A stretch of 64,000 nt of DNA from Dolomedes plantarius. Taxonomy: Eukaryota; Arthropoda; Arachnida; Araneae; Dolomedidae. The notes under the pieces are model-generated. The model ran no database searches. It was given only the letters and a program-made list of their open reading frames with translations, and had not been told where the DNA came from. The stretch covers positions 160,205,489 through 160,269,488 of the forward strand of contig OU015499.1 of NCBI GenBank assembly GCA_907164885.2, given 5' to 3'. Below are positions 1 through 10,700 of this stretch, piece after piece; within the stretch, counting starts at the first letter, position 1; each line of letters opens with the position of its first letter. The position numbers and the translations under genes are program-made.

Positions 1-231
1 CCGTACCCCAAGAACTCATCCAAAGTCTCTTTGAATCAATGCCGAGGCGTGTGGTAGCGGTGATCTCCAACAATGGCGGCTACTCTGGCTACTGAATTTG
101 GCAGGAACCACACTTCACAGAAGTCTATAAATTTAATCATTTTATACTTGGTCAACATGTTATCTACAAAATTAATTTTGTTGTGATATCTCTTGTCTTT
201 CTCGGTGTTGCAATTTGGGTGGCCAGCAGTG
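1..231 (+). mobile_element. Tc1-like transposon, 3' end only
   Basis: The window opens inside a Tc1-family element. Bases 3-95 encode the transposase C-terminus (ESMPRRVVAVISNNGGYSGY, then TGA), the typical end of Tc1 transposases. The element ends with the inverted-repeat tail GGTGGCCAGCAGTG at 231 followed by TA (232-233), the expected target dinucleotide. The same tail and the same C-terminus occur at 7190-7425, so both are members of one family. The catalytic part lies outside the window. Confidence 0.85.
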
Positions 232-391
232 TAATTATGCTTCTATATTAGATATTGTCTGAAATTTTGATGTATGAAATATATAATTTTAATTTGGAAC
301 TCATCTCTTCACAAATGTTCATACGTTACACCAAGTCTCGTCTCTTGAATAATGGACTCTACTGGATCTTGCAAGATTTGAGGGTCTTTTC

Positions 392-905
392 AAAAGTAAT
401 GCACAAGACTGTGCCATTTCTTCCAGTATGATACAATAAAAGAAATTTCGCCATTTGCTGTTGAGGACAAGAGAAATATTTATGTGACAGTGAAAGTTTT
501 CTCACGTGTTTTGTGTTGAAGTGACATTTTTTTAAAAAAGGATTTGCAGATGTCTCGGGTAATGTGAGTGTAGAAGATCAAAGATCACATATTAATTTCA
601 CTGTGCTCGGTGGGTTCGTCGCTGCTGGACATCTGAGCAAAAACAGAAATGCCTGGACATTGCATTGTTGTTGAAACATTTGCAGTCAACCTTTTTCCAA
701 CTTAGAAGAGCTTACCCCAGCCTTTACCAGAGTCATTAGAGGTACTCAACAAAAGTAGCATGCAGCGAGGAATGAATAATTTCCTAGGTGTTAGGACTGT
801 TTTGAGAAGCAAGGGGAGTATATAGAAGGACTGTCCAGAGAAATTGTCAGAAATCAAGTAGGTATAAAAAAACTAATTTAGTGTGCATTACTTCTGAAAT
901 GACCC
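392..905. mobile_element. Mariner-type MITE, copy 1
   Basis: The ends form an imperfect inverted repeat: GGGTCTTTTCAAAAGTAATG at 392 and, read from the other strand, GGGTCATTTCAGAAGTAATG ending at 905. No transposase of useful length remains between them. An equivalent element sits at 25978-26505 in copy B. Assignment to mariner rests on end structure only. Confidence 0.6.
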
Positions 906-1107
906 GCGTGTTTAGTCATGTTGGTTTACAGCGCTATGGTCAGTGTTTGCTACACGGGGGCTAATTAGACCGGGACCTACAGCTTAACGCCGATTCCAAA
1001 CGTCTATGATTATCCCGATTGCAATTTTTACATTTATTTTATTTTCACACTTTTAAGCAATATGATATTTCGCTAAGCGTTTGAAACATCTCTCTGCTTT
1101 ACGTAAT

Positions 1108-1395
1108 GAATTCTTTTTTTTCATCTACGCTCATCGAACACTGGTCGGGCGTAAGGTTCACTTTCTGAATTCTTTCTACGACTAAACTCTAGAACTAAAC
1201 CATTTGGTATTGCTTTAAGTAGAAGGGGACGGAATAAACAGCCATATGAGTCTGCGGTAACCGTAAGACTTTCTAAAGTTCTGATTTGAATTTCTGAATT
1301 ATCTTACAAATTTCTTAAAGGTTTTATATCATCCGATTTTTTAACGGGTTCTATATCTAATAGATTATTCATATGGGCGGATATCAAATTTTTCT
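1108..1395 (-). pseudogene. BEL/Pao-type retroelement relic (DUF1759-like), copy 1
   Basis: The minus strand is the homologue of the 88-residue reading frame at 26706-26972. It matches the pattern of the DUF1759 region of BEL/Pao polyproteins (short helical segment, a SLTVTADSYGCLF-like core, then LVLEFNRR). Here a TAA interrupts the frame near 1305, where copy B is open. There is no reverse transcriptase or LTR alongside, so this is an isolated fragment. Confidence 0.5.
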
Positions 1396-1458
1396 TTTTC
1401 CCAAATCAGACCGTAAGAATATTTTACCTCTTTAATATAATTTTCAACTATAAAGGGC

Positions 1459-3509
1459 CAGTACCGGATTGAGGGGGGTCAACTGCCCCGGGGGGGGGCG
1501 GCAAAATGGGATTGAAAATTTTATCCTTTTTTATAATTTCATAGTGTCATAAAAATATAAATAAAACAAAATTTAGATATCCTCAGATCACTCTCGTTTC
1601 ATACCGGTGGGGTTTTATTAAACTATTAATTACAGAAAGCAAACTCAAATCCTTGATTTACGTAAGAGTAAAATAAGCGTATTTCAATAACAGAAGAGTG
1701 CTAATTGCGTTGATGTGATTTGCGAAGAATGTTTCATTGCCGAAAAACAAGCATGTAGCTATGGGAGGGGAGGGTGGCCCGTGACTCAGAGATGAGGAGA
1801 GGCGGGAAAATATAGTGCCAGTTGCAGACTTGTCGTTGTCACCTGTCGGTGCGTCCTCTTGTAAATTGTAATTTTTAGTGAATTGTGGAAGTGGTACGGT
1901 TTCATTGAAATGATGGGGAATGATGTTCGAAAGAAGATACTGAATGATACCATATACCACGCAAAGTACTACGCAGTATTTGATTGCACACCTGATAAAT
2001 CACACACAGAACAATTGAGCCAACAAATCCGATGTGTTACCATGTATGAAAATGGCCAATTTGATATCAGAGAAAGCTTAATTGATTTTATAGCAGCTTG
2101 AAAATCTGGGGAGTACTTGGCAGATACAATGTTTCATAAGTTGGATGAAGATGGGTTAGAAATAGGAAATTGTTGAGCCCAAACGTATTATGGGTCGAAC
2201 ATCTGTGGTGCTTATAGAGGAGCTCCAAGGTAGGTTCTTGGATATCAACCCATTAGAAACTTTTGTACCGTGCACTGACCACTCCTTGAATCTGCTGTGA
2301 CTACATACAGCATCAACATCTCCTGAAACAGCGAACGTATTTGAAATGATCCAGAGATTATACACCTATTTTGTTTCATCAACATAACGGTGGGAAGTCA
2401 TGAAAGAAACACACAAAAACAAATTTAAAAGGAACCAGTGATACTCGATGGTCCGAAGCAGTACATGCTCTTGTAAGTCTTTTAGGGAGTAATCGGCGCT
2501 CTCAACGAGTTGAACGAAGAAGCACGCTATACATCAGAGACAAAATCTGATGCCTCCAGTGTCATTCGTACTTTGAAAGATTTCCGACTTATTTCGTATT
2601 TGGTTGTTCGGGAAAATATCTTAAGAAATTAACAGAGTTAACAGGGAAATACAGAAACATAACATAATGTTGTCAAAAGGAATACAAATGTTGGAAGGAC
2701 TCACCAAAACCATGGAATGGCTGAGAAATGAAATAAATGAATGGATAAAGACTGCTAAAGAAATAGCGAAAAAAATTGAAATGGGGCCATCTATGGAAAT
2801 TTGCAGAATCCCAAAAAGGAAAATAATGCCTGGAGAGATGGCACAAGATGAAGGACGAAGTTTCTCTGTAGAAGAAAGTTTTTACTATAGTATGAAGGAA
2901 GAAATCGATGTGATACTGATCCAGTTGAAAGATAGAATGCAGAGTATAAGTGCACTCAACAATATTTCTTTTCCTAAATTGTAAAAATTTGAAAGCTTGA
3001 ATGACATGCAGTTGAAAACTCGTGCTGCAATCTTAGCTAGTAAATATCTTGAAGATATGAGAGAAGATGAGTTTCCTACTGAAAACCTAGTTTTTCGTGA
3101 CCGGTTACAGAATTCAACAGTTAAATTTGAAGAAATGAATCATCTTGATCTTCTAAACATTATCCAAGAAAGAGATTTGACTGATGCTTTCCCAAATGTG
3201 TGCATAGCCTTGAGAGTTTACTTTACTCTCCCATCTACATCAGCAAGCTGGGAGAGGAGTTTTTGCAAACTAAAGATAAAAAAATATCTCAGATCAACAA
3301 TGACTCGAGGCAGATTGACATACCTTGCAATACTGTCTATAGAAAGCCAATTTCAATTTTTTATTTCAATAAATTAAGTTTGGCACACCATCAAAAAGAC
3401 TATTACTTTTATCCTGTTATTTATTATTGTTTTAATTAATGAAAAACTGCTACAGGGGCGGCATGGAGCTGACTTGCCCCCGCTGAGATATTTCCTAGAT
3501 CCGGCACTG
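1459..3509 (+). mobile_element. hAT element, ZMYM1-like, copy 1 (inactive)
   Basis: The ends look like hAT inverted repeats: CAGTACCGGATTGAG at 1459 and, on the other strand, CAGTGCCGGATCTAG ending at 3509. Both ends run into G/C-rich stretches (CTGCCCCGGGG on the left, TTGCCCCCGCTG on the right). No convincing 8-bp target duplication is left. The interior carries the broken transposase annotated separately. The copy at 27044-29325 shares the left end but has a decayed right end. Confidence 0.65.
1883..3377 (+). pseudogene. ZMYM1-like/DUF4371 hAT transposase, broken, copy 1
   Basis: Conceptual translation in shifting frames matches the DUF4371/ZMYM1-like group of hAT-derived proteins. 1883-2101 covers a DUF4371-like stretch (MYENGQFDIRESLIDFI). 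The next segment, in several frames, resembles the 'GYDNGANMRG...NP..FVPC..HSLNL' region at about 2180-2300. 2997-3377 ends in the dimerisation region (LRVYFTLPSTSASWERSFCK, then LRSTMTRGRL, then LAILSIE). Internal stops at 2099, 2178 and others, plus frameshifts, rule out a functional protein. Its relative on the minus strand at 16640-16873 is a third, separate relic of the same family. Confidence 0.75.
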
Positions 3510-3523
3510 AATTAACCCCACTA

Positions 3524-3660
3524 GCGCACCCAGGATTTACTCTTGAAGCGGCCGAGTTGAACGGATAAAAATATTTACAATGCAAATTCAATAATCATTA
3601 TATTGAATTTCTATTTCATTAGAGGGGGTCGGGGCCCCTTGGCCCACCGCCTGGGTGCGC
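3524..3660. mobile_element. Short MITE with GCGCACCCAGG ends
   Basis: A perfect 11-bp inverted repeat (GCGCACCCAGG at 3524, CCTGGGTGCGC ending at 3660) bounds 137 bases with no coding content. The left half is preserved in copy B near 29338, where the right end is lost. The superfamily is not certain. Confidence 0.6.
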
Positions 3661-4798
3661 CATTGATTAGCCCTAACAGAGGAGCGAGTCTAGGGGCGAA
3701 GCCCCTAGTTAAAAGAAAAAAAACATATAACGGATAAGAATATATCCCTTTTACCTTGTTTTTATTAACTCGCTTCCTTGTTTGTTTGGGTGTGTGTTTG
3801 TCCAGTACAAATCTTGCAATCAATTTTTAACCAACTTCCCGACAAGCTAGACATTTGAAACTTTTAGAATAGCTCAGAACACGATGACAATACATTTTTT
3901 TAATGCTTTTATCCATCTTTAATCAGTATTAAATTAATTTTCAGTTAATTTTGTTTTGTAGACTGGTGAAGCCATCTATCCGCCGGGACGAGAACGAAAA
4001 GTGAAACGCAAGTTAACTTCCAATTAACTTCATTTTCTTTCAAGTTGATAGGATTATTCATCCAAAAAATTTTTTTAAATATTTATTAATACATAGAATT
4101 GTCAAGTTTATATGATTCAACAGAAAATTTAAAAACATGGTATATAAAAAGTTCCTTTTTATCTTGTAATGATTGAAAACCGTAATCAACACTCTAGCGA
4201 TACCTTAAATCTTTTCTGAAACGCCACGAGGTGAAACACGCAGTCCGATTAATATCGAGAAACTTGAACTCATCTTCCCTCGACACAGCCAAAGTGCATT
4301 CGATTGAATTTGAATCACTCCCTTCATCTGGAACACCACCCCGGTACGCACCCAGTACCACAACACAGTCGGCCACAACCACAGTACATTCACTCACAAA
4401 CCTTTCGGCACAGGAATCGAAACTGACAGTTAAAACTGGTAGCTGACGGTAATTCTGCTTTTCGGCGTCACGTCCGATGTCGTCCAGACGTATTTAGGAC
4501 GCAGAATTCAAAAATATATACAAATTAATTGAATAGACTCTCGTTAATAAATTTTTAAATTAAGAAATATTTATTTGAAAATTTTTCAAAATGCCCGCCA
4601 GATAGCAGGCATCTTCAGGTTTGAAAAACAAAACCGTCAGATTATCATCCTCATTATCTGGAAGCCATTTTGATAAGGCTGAAAAATATTTTGGACATGG
4701 AGCGAAACCACGATGATTAAAGACATCTTATAAGTGGCATTTTATTGCAATAAATGCATAGTTAAGACGGAATCCAAGTTTTGAATTTTCTCCAAATA
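3661..4798. other. AT-rich stretch, no gene seen
   Basis: The first part (to 4205) belongs to the duplicated block, including GGGGCGAAGCCCCT at about 3695, a short GC-rich palindrome also present in copy B. A 71-residue open frame at 4231-4446 has a biased Ser/Thr composition and no recognisable motif, so I do not call it. 4447-4798 shows nothing I can assign. Confidence 0.5.
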
Positions 4799-4927
4799 CA
4801 GTAGAACCTCGATCGATCGCTCCCCTGATCTTCGTTTTCCCGTATGTGCCGTTTACTTTATACCGTCAATATGACACTATTTCTTTGTTATGTTCGCGCG
4901 TCTAGAGTTTTTCCGCATGTATCATTC
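4799..4927 (+). mobile_element. Pogo/Tigger-like MITE, truncated
   Basis: It starts CAGTAGAACCTCGATCGATC after TA (4797-4798) and continues with TTCGTTTTCCCGTATGTGCC and a short stretch matching the complete copies at 47912-48084 and 48093-48265. It stops at about 4927, next to the hAT-type end at 4936, so its right half is missing. Confidence 0.65.
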
Positions 4928-4995
4928 AGTGTAATCAGTGGCGGCTCCAGGCCAGAGATTTGGGAGGGGGGAGGAACGTCAGCTCTTAGGGTTAA

Positions 4996-5016
4996 ATATA
5001 TATATATATATATATA

Positions 5017-5060
<44 letters not shown>
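4996..5060. repeat. (TA)n microsatellite
   Basis: About 65 bases of nearly pure TA inside the hAT-type element, directly left of the Tc1 relic. Tc1 inserts at TA, so the tract may have grown from the target site. Confidence 0.9.
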
Positions 5061-5061
<1 letters not shown>

Positions 5062-5074
5062 CCGTTATATTAAG

Positions 5075-6107
5075 AAGATATGGCATGAAAAACGTTACAA
5101 ATCAGTAAGTAGTAATTCCACCTCTGGCAGCTATACAAGCCGAAACACGGCGTGGCATCGAATTAGTGAGGTCGCCCATGACCTCCTGCGGAAGATCATG
5201 CCATAATCTTTGCAACTGGACAGCTAATTCATCAGTTTTCCGGGACGGCTGCAGTTGCCTTCCAAGCACGTCCCAGGCCTGCAATATTGGAGAGAGGTCT
5301 GGTGACCTCGCAGGCCACGGGAGTACGCTGGCCGCCTTCACACGCGAATGCGCCGGTCATCAGCATTGTGACTGAATCGGGATTCATCGCTGAAGATCAC
5401 ACGCATCCAGTCACACTCCAGCTTACCCGAGGTCGGCAAAAATCCAATCGACAGTCTATGATGTGGGGTCAGCAGTAGGCGTCTTAATGGACGTCGGCTC
5501 CTTATACCTGTGTCGGCCAGTCCTTTCCGAATGGCTTCCCTTCATACCACCGGATGTCTGGAAGGTGGTAAATGGCGTCGAACTGATTCTAGAGACGTCG
5601 TTGGTGCGCACATGGCCGCTCATAAGATTGCGTCATCCTCGCGCACATTTGTGTTCTTGGGCCGCCCAGACCCTCCACGATGGTACACTATCCCTTCCGT
5701 GTTGCCGTTCCATTGTTGCCAACACCGAGCAACTACCATATCGCTCCGACCTAGGTGGCATCCGATACGCCTGTTCGACCAACCTGCTTCTCTGTGGCCT
5801 ACTGTACACCCCCTCTTGAAGTCCGACAATTGTTCTTAGTTTCGCCGGTTACGTCTCAGAGGCATCTCTAGTCACAGTACCGTCCATCCAAGTCGACAGA
5901 TTTATTTGAATAACCCTATGCCACGAGCAATCATGATTTTTAAACTCTCCCAGCAGCGCATCTCATATGCGCATGGCGCGCTTACCCTTGTCTCATTGGC
6001 GTCGATATTTTAATCATTTGCATATGTGTTACCAGACTACATTTCTGCCAAGTTTCGTGATAGTAGCTCGATTTCTTCTCGGTGCGTATATTTTTTGAGA
6101 CAGAGTG
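5075..6107 (-). mobile_element. Tc1-like transposon relic inside the hAT-type element
   Basis: Reads on the minus strand. The 5' end shows CACTCTGTCTCAAAAAATAT ending near 6107, a typical Tc1 inverted-repeat sequence. The other end merges into sequence beside the TA tract and is not clear. The coding remnant is listed separately. Its family differs from the Tc1 copies at 1 and 6290, because both the C-terminus and the ends are different. Confidence 0.7.
5102..5829 (-). pseudogene. Tc1-like transposase, broken
   Basis: On the minus strand, 5829-5620 encodes the N-terminal helix-turn-helix part (MSDFKRGCTVGHREAGWSNR, then RSDMVVARCWQQW and a GSGRPKNTN linker). 5341-5102 encodes the C-terminus (PWPARSPDLSPILQAWDVLG, then NSMPRRVSACIAARGG). 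The third acidic residue expected in 'SPDLSPIEHxWD' is replaced here (SPILQAWD), and the region between the two parts is scrambled by frameshifts. This is an inactive member of the DD34E group. Confidence 0.8.
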
Positions 6108-6289
6108 TATATATATAAGAAATAAACATCGTCTCATTTTAAATTTAAACTCATTTAGTATTAGGTCTACGATTATACAATTTTAAGCTATGAAGAAAAA
6201 AAATACGCCAGGTTTTTTTTTTGGGGGGGGGGAATTTGCCCTACTCACCCCCCCCCCTTCGAGCCGCCCTTGAATGCAATAGGTCCTAT

Positions 6290-7423
6290 TCTGAACCAAC
6301 CCCCAAGCGCTGTTGCAGCAGCGCCCCCTTTTAAAAAGAAGGGTGTTTGTTTACCAGTGTTCATACGACTGACCGAGTGTTCATACGACGGTACCAGTGT
6401 TCATACGACGGTACGACGGACCGGCGTGTTCGATCGCATCCACCTCAGCGCACCACTTCACGTGATGACAGGCAAATTGTGCGCATGGCAGTGACGGATC
6501 GCTCAGTCACATCACGAACCATAGCACAGCACATGTAACGCATCATCCAGTGTCTGCGCGTACCATTCGACGCCGTTTACAGCAGAGTGGTCTGTCCGCA
6601 AGACGTCCATTGCTTTGTCTACCCTTGACGCAGAACCACAGACGTCTCCGCCGCCAATGGTGCTAAGACAGAAGGATGTGGACGGCAGAATGGAATGAAA
6701 TTGTCTTTACTGACGAGTCATGCTTCTGTCTGCAACACGAACGATGGTCGCATTCGAGTCTGGAGACACCATGAAGAGAGGATGCTGAACAGCTGCGTTA
6801 TGCACCGCCACACTAGTCCTGCACCGGGTATTACGGTATGGGGCGGTATTGGATATCACTCTCGCACACCTCTAGTACGCACTGCCGGTACTTTAAACAG
6901 CCAGCGCTACATCTCCGAGGTGTTGGAGCCAGTTGTCCTTCCTTACCTTCAGGGCTTGCCCACACCCATATTTCAACAGGATAATGCGCGACGACACGTG
7001 TCACGCATTGTCCAACGGTTCTTCGTCAATCGCCAGATTTAATTGCTTCCCTGGCCGCCTCGCTCTCCGGATCTTTCGCCGATAGAAAACATGTGATCCA
7101 TGGTTGCTCTACGATTGACCAAGATTCCATCCCCAGCTGCCACAGCAGATCAACTTTGGCAACGTGTGGAAGCTGCTTGGTCTGCTGTACCCCAAGAACT
7201 CATCCAAAGAACTCATCCCCTCTTTGAATCAATGCCGAGGCGTGTGGCGGCGATGATCTCCAACAATGGCGGCTACTCTGGCTACTGATTTTGGCAGCAA
7301 CCACACTTCACAGAAGTCTATAAATTTAATCATTTGATACTTGGTCAACATGTTATCTACAAAATAAATTTTGTTGTGATATCTCTTGTCTTTTTGGTGT
7401 TACAATTTGGGTGGCCAGCAGTG
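6290..7423 (+). mobile_element. Tc1-like transposon, 5'-damaged
   Basis: The right end is clear: GGTGGCCAGCAGTG ends at 7423, followed by TA, with an inverted-repeat interior identical in style to 95-231. The left end is absent. Instead 6355-6412 carries a short tandem of a GTTCATACGAC motif (three copies), which appears to have replaced the transposase N-terminus. Confidence 0.75.
6420..7288 (+). pseudogene. Tc1-like transposase, broken
   Basis: Fragments in three frames follow the Tc1 order: RDDRQIVRMAVTDRSVTSRT (DNA-binding linker), then GRIRVWRHHEERM after the first catalytic region, ITVWGGIGYHSRTPLVRTAG, PIFQQDNARRHVSRIVQRF with the second Asp, SPDLSPIENM with the catalytic Glu, and finally ESMPRRVAAMISNNGGYSGY. 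Stops at 6536 and 7039-7041, plus frameshifts near 6690 and 7060, break it. Second Asp and Glu survive; the first catalytic block (TDES) is only seen in another frame near 6711. Confidence 0.8.
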
Positions 7424-7831
7424 TATTTTAATTTAACATTTGGAAAAAAATTGTTTTCCCTTCTTACTGCTTTAAGATTTAGAGACTTATAATGTAACGA
7501 CTTAAATGTAAGAGTTTAATGTAACTTTAAATGTAATGGCGTTACTTAAAATTTAAATAACGGCCATATTGAAGCTTCACTATTCCACCGTTATAATCCG
7601 TGGCGTGCCTACTTCGATTTTCACTTTCATTCAGTACTGTTGCGAAGGTGCCAGGTGGGAAAGGAAAGTTCCCGAAATATCAGCCAGCAATCAGAATTGT
7701 CTTTCCACGAGTACGTCCGGCACGAGAAGCGGCCCCGCCTCCATGCGTCAGGTGTTGACCAGTCATTGGCTGCGGTAGGTTCGCGGTCGTTCGTATGCTA
7801 AGGAGGATTTTCTGGAAGGTGTCGTTATCCG

Positions 7832-7839
7832 TATAAAAG
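7832..7839 (+). promoter_or_regulatory. TATA box of a transposase relic
   Basis: TATAAAAG, in a locally GC-richer stretch (TCCGTATAAAAGGGAGCGCA), lies 115 bases before the ATG at 7947. Spacing and context suit a core promoter. The gene is dead, so this is a fossil promoter at best. Confidence 0.5.
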
Positions 7840-7946
7840 GGAGCGCAGGGCTGTTCGGAGTGGTGGTTTTTGACGAGAGAGGTTGTTCCAGAGATATAGT
7901 ACGACGAGAGACTGTTGTCATCGTTGTTGCGAAAGCGGTACCTAAA

Positions 7947-9970
7947 ATGGCGAAACTTAAGAAACGGCGTGTTGAAGATGAGGAACGACAATTTCAGTCA
8001 AATTGGCAGGAGAGTTACTTTGTGTTTAACATAAAGGAAAACCACAGTGTGTTATCTGTTCTCAAGTCTTGTGTGTTTCGAAGGAGTATAACAGGGGTAT
8101 AACGAAGGAGTGAGTAGACACTATACCAGCTTGCATAAATCAAAATACGATGAATACCAGGGAAGTGCCAGAAGTTGTGTATTTCATGATTTGAAACGGA
8201 AACTAACTAGACAGAAGAATATCTTTCAGCAACCATCAATCACTGCTGGTTTAAAGGCATCATATGAGGTATGTTTAGAGCCAGCTAAAAGTAAAAAAGT
8301 CTTTTAGGGATGCTGAGCTCATTAAGAGATGTGCTATAAAAATGGCATCTTCATTGGGAGATAATAAGACGGCTAAAAATTTTTAAACAGTTTCCTTGTC
8401 TCATCAGACAGTAAGTAGAAGAATTAATGACATGTGTGGAGAAGTTTCAGGTTCTCTAAAGAGCGTTTTGCAAAAATGTGAATTTTACTCTCTAGCTCTA
8501 GATGAGAACACAGATATAGCTGGCATCAGCCAACTACTGATCTTTGTCAGAACAATTAACGAAGAATTTGAAATTCATGAAGAACTGTTGGAATTAAAAT
8601 CATTAGAAACCAGCAAAAAAGGTATTGACATATTCAATGCACTGGATCATCTCGTTTATAAATATGGAGATTTTGTGAAGTTCTCTGGCATTGCAACAGA
8701 TGGAGCTAAAGCAATGGTTGGTCATAAAACTGGGTTAGTAGAACAGTGTAAAGAAAAAGGCATAAATTGTTTGTTTGTCCACTGCATTATCCACCAGGAG
8801 GCTCTCTGTGGGAAAATGTTAAGTCTCAGCGATACAATGAAAACTGTTGTAAATACTGTAAATTTAATAAGGGAAGGCAGCCCATAGACACAGAGCATTT
8901 ATTGCATTCCTGGACAATTTGGAAGATGAGTACGGTGACATTTCATTGCTTTGTGAATTGCGCTGGTTTAAGTGCTGGAAATTGCCTGCAGCAGTTTTTT
9001 GGGTTGAGGAATGAAATTCTTGCTTTTCTCAGAAATGAAAACGTTGGGCATGAGTATCAAGAAAAACTGGAAGAAATCCAATTTTTAAATAATCTTACTT
9101 TTCTGGCAGATTTAACATCCCAACTAAATGGATTAAACCCGAAATTACAAGGCAGAAAACAAAATATCTCCCCGCTTTATGGACTTATTGAGGACTTCCG
9201 TAAAAATCTTGATGTAATGCAAATTGCCCTGAAGGCAAATAATACGGCACACTTCCCATCTTGTCAGCAATTTAAAGAAGAAAAAAGTAACACAAATTTT
9301 AGCATGTTTCATGAAATAATAGTATATATCAAGAAAGAGTTCAATTACAGATTCCAGGATTTTAACTCCCTAAAACCAAAACTTGCACTGTTCAACAACC
9401 CCATGGATATTGAAGTGAGTGAGGTGCCCTGCGACCTTCAAATGGGAATTTGTGATCTTCAGGCAGACCCATTCTACCAGACTAAAAAGTGTGATTTCCC
9501 TGAAAAATTCTGGAAACTGATTTCTAAAGAACGTTTTCCTAAACTGCTTCAATTCTCTCTGCAAATGTTATCGCTGTTTGACAGTACAAACGTGTACGAA
9601 AGTGCTTTTTCTGCTCTCAAACAAATTAAATTAAAAAAAACAAGAAATCGATTTGAAAGTGCTTCACTGGAATGGAACCTGAGACTTAGGGCCTGTTCAC
9701 ATAGGAGTCCGTTGCGTTGCAGTAAGGGAAAGATGACGTTGAGACGAAAATAAACCAATCTTAGGCGTTCAAATTTTCATTGCTAATCGTTTCGAGGTTT
9801 GTCATTGGTTAAATATATTTCAATAATTTAACGCTACTCAACGGACTCCTGGGTGAACAGAGCCTTTGTCTTACTGAACTTACAGTGGACATTGATAAAC
9901 TTGTATCAGGAAAGCAGTGCATACAAGTATCAGAAAGCAGTGCATACATCGCATTGATTTCTCGACTGTA
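7947..9970 (+). pseudogene. GTF2IRD2-like hAT transposase, broken
   Basis: The reading follows the GTF2IRD2-like (hAT-derived) protein group. The N-terminus MAKLKKRRVEDEERQFQSNW with a damaged BED-like finger is at 7947-8102. At 8396-8887 come a DENTDIAGISQLLIF block, GIATDGAKAMVGHKTGLV and CIIHQEALCGK, which hold the RNase H-fold signature. 8893-9700 continues with FLADLTSQLNGLNPKLQGR, FPSCQQFKEEK and the C-terminal SMFDSTNVYESAFSALKQIK-like dimerisation part. There are stops at 8100, 8306 and 8885, and at least three frame changes. After LRL the reading is split by a MITE (9688-9867), then resumes with LTELTVDIDKLVSGK until about 9970. Vertebrates use a relative as a host gene; here decay excludes that. 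Confidence 0.8.
9688..9867. mobile_element. 180-bp MITE inserted in the hAT relic, copy 1
   Basis: Inverted ends (AGGGCCTGTTCACATAGGAG at 9688; other strand AAAGGCTCTGTTCACCCAGG from 9867) enclose a non-coding body with GGTTTGTCATTGGTTAAA. The insertion interrupts the transposase reading after LRL, which continues behind it, so it is younger than the hAT element. A second copy lies at 37756-37929. Confidence 0.75.
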
Positions 9971-10100
9971 ATATGAAGTGGTATATTAAACTAGTTTTTA
10001 AACTTCTTTTAATACAAATTTTAATAAAAGTTTTTGAATACAATATGTAATTCGCTTTCCTTCTGGAATGTATCTGGCCCTCACATTCCTATACTAAAGA

Positions 10101-10427
10101 TTGATTGGACCTCGGGAAACTAAAGGTTGGACCACACTGCATTACCAGAATGTAAAAGCCACTGTTCATTCATCTGACAATATTTCAGTTTATGAATTGT
10201 CTGTTGGTGATATCTCCTTTAATTTGAAAACTCCCCAAGGTAAGACGTACTATCTTCATATTCAAGGTAGCTTGCATATACTTAATAGAGATATTTGTGA
10301 TCTCATTATTTGGACATCAAATATTACTTTAATTGTCCCAGTAGTGAGAAAAGATGAATGGTCAGTAAACATAAAAAAGGGTATTGATTTTTATAGAAAC
10401 ATATTTATTTATACTCTTATAACGTGA
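10101..10427 (+). pseudogene. YqaJ-like nuclease domain relic
   Basis: The 108-residue frame contains LKTPQGKTYYLHIQGSLHIL, then RDICDLIIWTSN and a later VVRKDEWSVNIKKGIDFY. This resembles the last third of YqaJ-type recombinase/exonuclease domains, which occur as stand-alone fragments in many arthropod genomes. The upstream catalytic part (Glu and Asp-x-Lys motifs) is missing, and there is no surrounding gene. I call it a relic of a mobile-element gene with moderate confidence. Confidence 0.45.
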
Positions 10428-10469
10428 TTGTTGAATATAGTATGTCGTAATATAGTATTCAATCCAGTC

Positions 10470-10700
10470 CAATTTAGCCGTGTGCCATCTAAATTTTGAC
10501 CGAGCATCCCCAATGGTGATATCTGGGGGATCGTGCCTTCTCCCACCCACTTTGACCTCATAGAATGGTTTTCCGGTCTACAAGCGTAACGTTTCAATAC
10601 CCGACTTAGATGCGAAGGTATTTAATGGCGTTCGGGATTCGATCCGTGCACCTTCAGTACCGAAAGCCGACGCGCTACCATTGAGCTACATTGGGCCTTC
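10470..10700 (-). mobile_element. tRNA-derived SINE
   Basis: On the minus strand the head (10700 down to about 10600) reads TAGCTCAATGGTAGCGCGTC, matching a Pol III A box, and later GGATCGAATCCCG, a B box with one change from GGTTCGANNCC. The body continues to about 10470 with TGGGAGAAGGCACGATCCCC. The body sequence alone recurs at 33405-33512. A functional tRNA is excluded because the arms do not pair. Related heads are at 31595-31702 and 46253. Confidence 0.75.

Larger units (their letters stand above)
234..4205 (+). repeat. Dispersed 4-kb block, copy A (partner at 25.8-29.6 kb)
   Basis: From about 234 (ATTATGCTTCTATATTAGAT) this block is collinear with 25833-29588 over several kilobases. 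The order is the same: a mariner-type MITE, a BEL/Pao-type relic on the minus strand, a ZMYM1-like hAT relic, and a small MITE with GCGCACCCAGG ends. Copy A lacks about 250 bases found in copy B near 28910-29170, and has about 415 bases (roughly 3756-4170) absent from B. The shared right edge contains AATCAACACTCTAGC. The many small differences indicate an old duplication or two copies of one composite repeat. Confidence 0.85.
4936..6272. mobile_element. hAT-type element with diverged 8-bp target duplication
   Basis: The left end CAGTGGCGGCTCCAGGCC at 4936 matches the reverse complement of the right end (CAAGGGCGGCTCGAAGG), which finishes at 6272. The flanks are AGTGTAAT (4928-4935) and AATGCAAT (6273-6280), an 8-bp target duplication with two differences, the size expected for hAT. 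The G-rich strand near both ends fits too. Most of the interior is a later Tc1-like insertion plus a TA tract; no hAT transposase is visible. Confidence 0.65.

Noticed and set aside
10600..10700. Possible tRNA gene on the minus strand
   Set aside because: A and B boxes are recognisable, but acceptor and T arms do not pair and the body continues as a repeated SINE. The heads at 31595, 46261 and 56665 fail for the same reason.
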